From positions 8,182-72,181 of the forward strand of contig CH000082.1 in NCBI GenBank assembly GCA_000149265.1: DNA of 64,000 bases, read 5' to 3'. The DNA is from Ciona savignyi. Its lineage: Eukaryota > Chordata > Ascidiacea > Phlebobranchia > Cionidae. The position numbers and the translations under genes were made by a program. The notes beneath the pieces were generated by a model, which had not been told where the DNA came from, made no database searches, and saw nothing but the letters and a program-made list of their open reading frames with translations. Positions 56,401 to 64,000 of this stretch are shown one piece after another. The stretch's first letter is position 1. Each line of letters opens with the position of its first letter.

Positions 56401-59400
56401 GTAAGGCCAAATTCTAACATTATACGTGCAGATACTGTTTCACATGGAGAGAGACAACCTTACCCTTCCCGGGCGACTTAGCAACGTGGAGCAGAATCTC
56501 CAGAGTATTCGTACTGAGCTCAAGAACGAGTTGGTTCAGATACAAAACGACGCAAAGACTGCCTATGATCAAACTAAAGTCGAAAAGGTTTGCGTCTTTA
56601 TAAAGCAGCGATTGTCATTTGAATTTTCCAAGTTTGAACGGCAAGTTGACTCTGTATTATTGTTATTTTAATGAGCACGATTTGTAAAGAAACATTATGA
56701 AAGTTACCCACAGAATAGTTCTCACATGCTTTGCTCAATAACACCTCTCCGCTGCAGGAACATCTCGAAACTAAAATTTTGAAAGGAAAGCGAAGTCGCG
56801 ACGCCAACTTAGCGATGACGCGAAAGAAGTTCAAGAAACTGAATCGTGACTCGCAGGAAAAGGAGACGAGGCCCAGGAAGAGGATTTCGCACAAAATGAG
56901 CAACGACAGCTCGGTAAGAGTCGTGTAAGCAAGGCCTAGGGACCTGTTTTTTTATCAGAATATCAATAGGGAAAACGGGGTAATGTTAGGCTCGACCTTT
57001 GGCGTTAGTATCAGTACTATGTTTAGTGTTGGGGTCAGAGAGTCAGCTTTTTCCTTCTTCTGTTTTGCCTTTAAATCTTTCACAGTTGTCTTCTCTCGCC
57101 CTTCCATCCGTATGAATAGCCTATAGCATAATAAACATATTTTTGCAACTTCAAGACCGTTTTCTCCGAGATTTTTTTCCTAGCTTGTGCTAACAGTGTT
57201 CAACATAGTCATGTTGTGTTTATCTGCAGGAAATGGTGACAAAGGATGGAAAGTATTTCTGGGACAAGGTAAAGATGTTCTGGGCTACAAAGAGAGCAAT
57301 GGATAAACTTCAGGAGCAGTTGTGCGTCAGCGATCCGAACAACATCGCTCTGTGTTTTGATCGCCAAATACAAAAGTAAGACCTCTATTTCGGGAAGTCT
57401 GCCCAAAAGTTTGCAATGTGTTAAACTTTAGTTATATTTAAATGGCGGAAATAGAAAAATATATTAAAATTAATATAGTACAATAAGTATGCTTCTTATT
57501 GGGATAAAACCCAAAAAAACTTGGATGTGGTTATGGTTACTTAGATAAGCCTAAAGACATTTTTATCTTTCCACATTTTCGCATTTTATAGATGACATAT
57601 TATTAATATTACTTTTTTTCACTCTGTACATCAGATGCAGTGCTGCCTTTTGCGGGACGAAAAAAAACAATTTATTCACTATGTCTACAAAACAATGGGT
57701 TAAGTAACGGCCTAAGCGTCTGGTTTAGCTAAGAGTGTTAAAATATAAAGCTGGGGATAGGCGCTGGTGGTGGACCATGTAAACCTTCTCACTCACGTTT
57801 TAATGTCTAACAGGCATAAAGGTCTACAGGCGATGGTAACATCGTCCACGGATCGTAAATCCCACCTTACCAAAGTCCTGGGTAAGTAACATGTTTACCG
57901 CAGTTTCTTTTTCCAATCTAAAGTTAATTCTGCTGTGTTGTATTTCGTTTTTTCGACCGGCAAGTTTAATTGGTAAGTCTTCGAAAGGCTGCAGAAAGAC
58001 GAAAGATTGTACACTCAAAATTGCTATATGGCTAGACGGTTGTGTCCTTCGGGAAGACACTTTGCCCAAAGTCATTGACAGAACTTAGTGAAACAATGTG
58101 CTTAAGTACTACAACCAATAAAACCTCCCAATCTTAAATAACACAGTAATAGTCCCGTTAACACAAACATAAAACATTAGCACTCAAAAAGTAGATTTAT
58201 AGGTTTTTCTTAACCCGTATGAACTCCGAAATCGTGTATACAATACACTACATTCGACAGCGGGCGTAACGTATAATCTGACGATTCGTATCCACAAAAC
58301 TGAGAATATCATATCCTGATTTAAAACTGATTCCATATATTTGATTATCAGACGGAGTGTTGAAACATCTCGATTCGATAAAAACCAGTCATCAGATGAC
58401 GCTAGAAGATACGGCCGATAAAAAGGCCGAGTTTGAGAAATGCTTGGGTGAAACAAACCAGAATTTGCGAGCTGTTAATGACAAAAAGGATTCGATGGAG
58501 AAAATGGTGCTGGATGTTATGAGTGCTACCGAACATATCCGCCACAAAATCGTATCTTGCGACTGGGTAAGACAATAATAGAAAACTTTACGACTCAGTA
58601 CGGGGTACTACTGTTTATCTACGATGGAGGGATAACGCACGGTTCAGTTATAAACACGGGCAATCGTCAGATAATCCCGTGCCCACAGACGGGTTACCAG
58701 AGCTACTGCAATGTGGTGAATAAGATGGTAACATTGGCAGTTATTGTTTAGCACAGCGGTTCCCAAACTTTTTTGTTGGCGGCGCCTTTTGTAAACTTAT
58801 TAAACCTTGCGGCTCCCTCATAAAGCCAAAAATTTCAAACTGCATGTATTGTATATTGTATATCCAGACTATAGCATGCATTTGGATAACCATTAAAACT
58901 CTTTAAAACTATTCACTAAACTACTAAAGTGACGAACAGTCAATTAATGCAAAGCAGTTATTTGACAAACCATTATTCGAAAACATAACACCGAACAATG
59001 AATTTACAAGTAAAACGAATGCTGTATGCCAGTGTATGGGTTTGCACACCAGGCTCAAACATCTCAAATTAACGTTTTACTGGTGTAACACACATGTACT
59101 GTTTTTTTGTGAAAAAAAAACAATAAATGCAGCAACTTCCGCATGCTTTCGCGGCGCCCCTGGCAAAGTCTCGCGGCTCCCTAGGGCGCCGCGGCGCACA
59201 GTTTGGGAACCGCTGGTTTAGCACATTAAATTACTGAGTTCAAACAGCCTCTGCTCATTTTTTGCCAAGGATTATGCTGGCCCACAAACTGGTTATGGGA
59301 GTAATTGCAGTGTGATGAATACGATAGAAACATTCATATGGTTTTTGTTCAAACCATTAAATTACTGGGTTCATGAAAAATTCACTATGTACCCTGCCCA

Positions 59401-60641
59401 GCATACAAAGCACATATGAGGTTAGATCAAAATTGTTATCATGTGGTTCAGAAACATTCACAAGAAATAGCCAGTAGTTTTATTTCGTTTAGATATTTCG
59501 GAAACTAATTTAATCACTACAATGTTCTCAATTTTTGTCGTTAAGTTAAAAAAGAAGTTAGAAAAGAACGGTTGCAAAGTGCTGACCTCACTTGATCCAA
59601 GCGTGCTAGAAAGAGTCGACCCATACAAGGACCCAGTCAAGGCGTTAGATGCGTGTATCGAGCAATTGAATAAATTGAACCTTGAACTCGATGTCAAGAT
59701 GGATCTAAATCCTGTAAGTGCGTTTTCGGTAAAGCATTTAAGCCTGGTCCGCACACACGCGAATAGATGTGAACCATACACACGGGAATAGATAGGTGTT
59801 TTATTTCTCATAAACTAGCGTGCTTATACTCACTTGCGAGCTTACACTGTATTGGAACAAATGTCTGCCCGCCTGCACGCAAGCGCGTGTGTGGAAACGA
59901 CCTAACAAAGCTACGAAAAGGCACCAACTAAACACAGCGTAACGTATGTATCGGATACACACACACCAAATTGCTTCAGCAACTCCTCTATATGCAGTTT
60001 CCGACAAACCGCTTTGTTTTTCAAGACTTCTTTACTATAACAAGTTGTTGCTTTATGGAGTTTAGTTTTAAACGAATACATTGAGTAAAATAGTGAGCTC
60101 ATATTTTGATCTTACACCCTAAATCAGCTGTTGTATATAAAATTAGTCCTGTCTGTAGAGTGAGATATGTCGAGGTGTAATACAACCTAAAATAAAATAT
60201 GAAATGTGACCACACCATCGTATTCTTGGTGTATCTATATACGGTTTTACCGTAATACAGTATATGTGAGTGATAACGACTAGCAACACTATTATAGTAT
60301 TCTGAAATAAATATATTTTTGGTAGCATTTTAGTTTTTCTGTATCAATAAAATGGATAAAAAACAATTTATGATCCTTAGGAGCAAGACCTTGTATTAGA
60401 AGAAGTAACTGGGGACAACGCCCAAGATGCACTGGCCAGTATTCAAGCCGGCGCCCCGAACAATGTCCGCATCGTAATTTCCGTCGATGAAGACATCCTC
60501 CCTGCTGAGGATTTCCTCTGCGACGATGATGACGACAATGACCAGTATCGGTCACGTGACCAAATCAAAAACGAAATGACAGAGCTCTCCGAGAGCGCCA
60601 CCATACGAAAAAAGAGGAAGAGACAGAGGAAGGCGAAGTAA
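53438..60641 (+). CDS. coiled-coil protein, outer-dynein-arm docking-complex type (CCDC151/ODAD3- or DC2-like)
   Basis: Eleven exons: 53438-53525, 54121-54325, 54685-54858, 55927-56014, 56432-56587, 56758-56913, 57230-57375, 57814-57881, 58352-58566, 59546-59713, 60381-60641 (TAA); 1725 bp in frame, 574 residues. Nearly all is charged heptad-rich coiled coil. The N-terminal block (WTVQDHIDEVRGKLTLKQRD, QAAYYTFSQNEIEENENLIR) resembles the ODA10/CCDC151 pattern of a short helix, Arg-Asp-x-x-Ala-Tyr-Tyr and a following coil; the middle (KYIQRTYKQILFHMERDNL) resembles its second conserved stretch. The C terminus has an acidic patch (CDDDDDNDQY) and a basic end (RKKRKRQRKAK). By residue count it would be about 66 kDa, the size of a Ciona sperm axonemal docking-complex component I recall. 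Role inferred: attaching outer dynein arms to ciliary doublets. CCDC183-type relatives cannot be excluded. The start of exon 59546 and the first ATG are the least certain points. Confidence 0.8.
53735..54117 (-). repeat. SINE family 2, three units in a row
   Basis: Three successive copies of the unit with GTTAACCATT(C/T)GGCCACAC and GGTTCGAAACCATGATGGGC-type blocks, all in the same orientation, fill the first intron of the coiled-coil gene up to its acceptor at 54120. Confidence 0.75.
54975..55195 (-). repeat. SINE family 1, diverged, in intron
   Basis: TCATGTTTATC, TAGTGTTATTGCAGTATGTTG and CTTTTCCAAAGACACAACC blocks (part shown) keep the family order but are heavily mutated. Confidence 0.45.
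55307..55422 (-). repeat. SINE family 2 in intron
   Basis: TTTGAACCCATGAGGGG, CTCGTCACTAGGACCG and GGTCGCGTTAACCATTCGAC match family 2 in order. Confidence 0.65.
55530..55826. repeat. inverted minisatellite, giant hairpin
   Basis: About fourteen tandem 11-15 bp units built on ACAACTGAACCCCTT run to about 55725; the sequence then turns over and continues as about seven units of the reverse complement (AAGGGGTTCAGTTGT) to 55826. A direct repeat of about 17 bp of the type TTAAAACCTGGTTCCA/TTAAAACCTAGTACCA flanks the whole. Confidence 0.85.
56060..56290 (-). repeat. SINE family 1, old diverged copy
   Basis: CGTCGGATTACCTGAACTATTGC (part), GTGCCTTGCACTAGGATAAA and ACTATAGCAAGCGG keep the family order. 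Confidence 0.4.
58754..59215. mobile_element. hAT MITE with 8 bp target duplication
   Basis: 462 bp with inverted ends CAGCGGTTCCCAAACTT/GTTTGGGAACCGCTG, the classic hAT terminus. It is flanked by a perfect GTTTAGCA duplication (58746-58753 and 59216-59223). GC-rich GCGGCGCC blocks sit near both ends. It lies inside a diverged family-1 SINE in the intron between 58566 and 59546. Confidence 0.88.
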
Positions 60642-60769
60642 TGACCTGATAATAAATTGTAGACAAAAACCACGGTTTTTGAGCTTTTCGTGGTGGGACA
60701 TACGCAGACTGTCGCCCATGACCGCATAGTCGGTAGCGCTTCGACTTATCAACCGTCAGCCGTCAGCTA

Positions 60770-60865
60770 AGGTTAAAAATGGGCTCTTCCTTAGATATTT
60801 TTTTTGGATTGAATTGGTATATGTATCGGTGGCGTTAACCATTCGGACACAGGACCGCACTGTTA
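60770..60865 (-). repeat. SINE family 2 after the coiled-coil gene
   Basis: ATGGGCTCTTCC, TATATGTATCGGTGGCGTTA and ACCATTCGGACACAGGACCG match family 2. Confidence 0.6.
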
Positions 60866-61777
60866 GATGTGATAGTCAACCGCGTTCAATTCTTTATTGC
60901 CGTTGAGACGGCGTTAAATCAATTATTTACTGGCCAGTATTGCAATCATGCTAACGCACTGGTCTTTATTATAATTTAAACCTTAATCGTCATTGTAGTG
61001 TAAATGTGTTTATTGAAACTTCCTTACTACAATTAACTACCCCTCTTCCCCAGGATGTTGTTTCACTTAATGGGAGTTTAATATAATCGTCATATATTAG
61101 TTATAAATACCACATCAAGGTACTTCAAATGGTGTTAACGTTTATTTGGACGATTCAGGCAAGCGAGTTTAATTAAATGTGGATTGCGAGAAAATTCGTT
61201 AATTAACCTTTATATAGTACGAGGGCAGTTTCCTATATAAATTAAAGTTACCGTAACGAAGTCGCCCCGTTTTCAGCCAACATGGAGAATCTAGAAGAAG
61301 GGAAACTACATACTTAAATGAAGATTAGGTCGTTGGGGTTACTCTTACTGCTGGGGTTGATAAAAGTGTTAGTTCTGGGGTCGATATTAGTGTTTCGGAA
61401 AATGTTAAAATTTGGTTTCATAGTTTTAGTTAACTTCCCCTTTTTCTTCTTTTAGTGTTGCGCGCCTGAAGACACCCACATCGCAGCATCCGAACCATAA
61501 CATTTACTTTTAAACAACCAGCGATTAACATAGCAACGCAGTTCGGACCCACAGCAGCAGTTTTTTTGTATTTTATCCACAAATTTGTGTCGCTCTTCAT
61601 CGACTATGCCAATACACACGAAATGCATGAAAAACGAGGAAGAAAATGGAACCGCAATAGCTGACGAGTTTGCATACTCGACGAGGCCTCGTGCAATACG
61701 TTTTTAAATCCAGGAAAAACAGGGAAAAAACTATTCGTAAAAAGGTGCAAGTAATGTAACAACAGACTGGGGCGTCA
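60866..61777. other. spacer between convergent genes, contains a MITE
   Basis: No gene seen. At 61296-61466 lies an element with TCTAGAAGAAGGGAAA and TTCCCCTTTTTCTTCTTTTA ends and the TTAGTTCTGGGGT interior also found at 2545-2719. Confidence 0.5.
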
Positions 61778-62729
61778 TCAAGTAGCGCTAAGGTAAAGGG
61801 GGTGAACGTTTTTGGGCACGAGTTTTCTGCGGCAAGTCGGGCATTTATGACTGCTCCGGATAGCTAATGTGATACAGTTTCGGCAGAACACGTGACCGCA
61901 CACGGTGGAGTTTAATTCATTGCCTTGCCGTAGAATCTGAAAATAAAATATAAGTGTGGGTGTGGTGGATAGGATGGGATAATTATGTTTATCCCCTTGA
62001 ATGGGAAAACGCAAGGAGCGTTAACACACGAGTAATCGTCAGATCACCTCGGGCCCACCGTCTGGTTACCGATACTATTGCAGTGTGTTGTGAAAGTTTG
62101 AGACATTCCTTCAATTTACAATAGCCCATTATTTCAATGAGTTTTGGCAATGTCTGTTAATTGACTTGCCCAAGGACACAGCCAATTACCTAGAGATAAG
62201 TTTCGAAACTGTAACCCTTGGGGTGAAAGGCGTTGCACCAACTCACGACGCTATACGGTGGTGCTTTAAACGATATGGATTAAATGTGTTTGCGACGGTT
62301 TAACTGTAAATGTTTCAGCTTATACGCTTCGTGCGAACTTAGAAGTCAGGCTGATTAGCTCAACTATATAGCGTCAGCCAAAATTAGTGTTGACTTCCAT
62401 CGTTATCGTTAAACAAAACGTTCCAACGATCCAGCTACCGAAGCATATACACTGACACGTACTTGATAAAGTTAGGATGTTTGCACAACAGTAGTACAGC
62501 ATAGGTCAAACACGACAGTGAGAAAACTTACTGTTTTTATCGACTCTAGACAAACTGGGCAGTGCACTTCGGGAAGGCTTTGGAACTGATCTCTTGGCTC
62601 TTCCAATGGCTGCGGAGGCGCCATGGCTTGTGCTACTGCGGCGCTTGGCTGAGGTCTGGCCACGCGGCGCGAGTGTGGTTGAGTGCGGTGTCGCGGGGTG
62701 TTTGCTCTTTCTGTTGCCTTAATCAACAT
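61778..62729 (-). CDS. small RING-finger protein, RNF4-like
   Basis: Two exons, 62729-62532 and 61936-61778 (TGA at 61778), give 118 residues. The C-terminal half is a C3HC4 RING: CPVC in exon 1, then VCGHVFCRNC and CPTC in exon 2, closing with VHPLYL, which matches the RNF4-type ending in spacing and residues. Such RINGs are E3 ubiquitin ligase domains that recruit E2 enzymes; RNF4 targets SUMO-modified proteins in the nucleus. The N-terminal part is basic and Pro/Gln-rich (RTQPHSRRVARPQPSAAV) and shows no clear SUMO-interaction motif, so SUMO-targeting cannot be claimed. RNF4 of vertebrates is longer (about 190 residues); further 5' exons may exist upstream of 62729. The intron 61937-62531 contains a full family-1 SINE. 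Confidence 0.8.
61969..62258 (-). repeat. SINE family 1, full length, in RING gene intron
   Basis: ATAGGATGGGATAATTATG tail, central motif CTTGCCCAAGGACACAGCC and head CTGTAACCCTTGGGGTGAAA. Confidence 0.75.
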
Positions 62730-62854
62730 GACACAATGGAAAAATGCTTTTTTTCTTTAATTCTCGCTCGTACGAAATTGTTTACTTCTCTCACTTAACA
62801 TCTCTATTCTCTAGTCGGCTATTTCAGCACTCTGTCACTCTATCAGTTTAGTTT

Positions 62855-63075
62855 AGGATAGGACATTCATGTTTATTCCTGTGGGTGGAAAAGCGCAAGG
62901 GGCGTTACCACAAGAGAAATCGTCAGATTACCTTGCGCCCACCGTCGGTTTACCAGAGCTATTACGGTGTGTTGTTTATAATGTATACGTAATTTAGTAC
63001 AACGTAATAATGCACTGGGTTTGGCAAATGCCCGCTTAGTGCCTTACCCAAGGATACAACTGACTACGAAAATAC
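62855..63075 (-). repeat. SINE family 1, head truncated
   Basis: GGATAGGACATTCATGTTTA tail, CTTGCGCCCACCGTCGG centre, then ends near CTTACCCAAGGATACAACTG. Confidence 0.7.
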
Positions 63076-63793
63076 AAACGGTATATGAGGTAAAATGCAG
63101 ACGAGGCCACAACAACTCACCGTTCGCCGTGAAGAACTGGATCGGTCGGCAGATGTTAAATCCACTACTTCAGTATTGCAGGTCAAATCAACTGCAAGGA
63201 AAAAAATCGTGATACAGAAAGATAGGATTTAGCAGTGGATATACTGAATTAACGAATTGACAAAAAATAAAATAACCATGTTTTTGTAATCGAAACTAAT
63301 CCTTGTTTCATTCAATTTAAAAAGAACAAAAAAACAACCGTTTCCCAAATTTTCTACTACAAACTTATAATTGCAATTTTACACTTTGTAATATGAAACG
63401 TCTACAATGTACACCGTACGCAGCAAGGTATGCCGACTGTGGGTATGTGGTTTAACATAACGCTACATATACGTTTACCCACTCCGTATCAAAATGCGAA
63501 TCAAGTGATCATTGCAAATTAAAACATTGCTAATATCAGACTGGTAAAGAACGAAGTCAAATAATCAATAAATAATTTCCACCAAATCGACGCGAAAGGT
63601 TTATTTAAGCGAGGATTACGAAATCGGAAGAAAAACAAAAATTAAAGATAATCAAAAAATGCATTTTGTGACCGACAGATAGACACCAGCGCATGTTATA
63701 ACCAGCAGGCAGATTCTATACGGCGGTCCTATATATTGCTATTCATAAAAACTATTTTGGTGTGCTGTAGCGGATCAGTCTGGGCCTGCTTAA
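63076..63793. other. spacer, nothing recognised
   Basis: AT-rich, without supported gene or clear repeat. The 3' end of the gene at 63794 probably extends into it; AATAAA-type signals on the - strand occur near 63602 (TTTATT). Confidence 0.4.
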
Positions 63794-63916
63794 CTAACCT
63801 TCTCCGCTGTCCGTGCTAATATTAACGTCATCCACGAAGTCGACATCGTTAAAGATTTCTTCCATTACTTCTTTGGCTGTCTTCAGGCCTAATAGATTAC
63901 GATAGCGAGATACCAT
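63794..63916 (-). CDS. C-terminal end of an unrecognised gene
   Basis: A - strand frame ends at TAG 63794-63796 with motifs SRYRNLLGLKTAKEVMEEIF and NDVDFVDDVNISTDSGEG. Its amphipathic stretch followed by an acidic, Ser/Thr-containing tail looks like real coding sequence at the end of a protein. It stays open upstream of the ATG at 63914-63916 for about eight more codons, so the true exon boundary is probably a little higher. I do not recognise the family. The rest of the gene would lie beyond the window. Confidence 0.45.
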   Translation of the reverse strand: MVSRYRNLLGLKTAKEVMEEIFNDVDFVDDVNISTDSGEG

Positions 63917-64000
63917 ATTGCAGGTTGAACTAACGCTCTTAATGCTTCAGCTGTGAGATCGTAGTCGCGATTTACGTCAGAGTTTTGACTTTTCTGAGCA

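Overview
The window is animal (chordate) nuclear DNA: AT-rich, intron-containing genes with short exons and GT-AG boundaries, very dense in SINEs and small DNA transposons. The best guess is a tunicate close to Ciona. The clearest pointer is a small secreted peptide gene at 32.1 kb whose signal peptide, cationic core and acidic tail have the layout of the Ciona haemocyte antimicrobial-peptide family. I assigned the organism from gene content and memory of the families, not from a search.

Layout: (1) 0.8-3.8 kb, + strand: the 3' end of a class II phosphoinositide 3-kinase gene (PX plus C-terminal C2 domain). (2) 4.5-13.2 kb, - strand: nine exons of an SLC17 organic anion/phosphate transporter (copy A). 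(3) 14.7-20.3 kb: a 5.6 kb Harbinger-like element with 17 bp terminal inverted repeats and a TAA target duplication, carrying eight copies of a 367 bp tandem repeat. (4) 23.0-28.9 kb, - strand: SCO1 (mitochondrial copper chaperone); one intron holds a P-type transposon relic with a broken THAP domain, itself hit by a hAT-like MITE. (5) 29.4-30.8 kb: three elements with 9 bp target duplications (Mutator-like), one nested in another. (6) 32.1-33.1 kb, + strand: the Arg-rich peptide gene with TATA box and poly(A) signal. (7) 35.2-39.7 kb, - strand: a second SLC17 gene (copy B) with almost identical exon structure to A. (8) 41.0-52.7 kb, - strand: a glycine-transporter-type SLC6 gene. (9) 53.4-60.6 kb, + strand: an 11-exon coiled-coil gene of about 574 aa resembling outer-dynein-arm docking proteins. 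(10) 61.8-62.7 kb, - strand: a small RNF4-like RING protein. (11) 63.8 kb, - strand: the 3' end of an unrecognised gene.

The genes are ordinary single-copy cellular genes with no operon-like logic; the pairs of interest are the two SLC17 paralogues, separated by about 22 kb that includes SCO1, the peptide gene and the Harbinger-like element. Two tRNA-derived SINE families occur throughout introns and spacers, and many transposons are nested in them, which gives a relative insertion order. There are two assembly gaps (13685-13784 and 34694-34956). All splice sites were called by eye from consensus, reading frame and protein family conservation; first exons are often missing.
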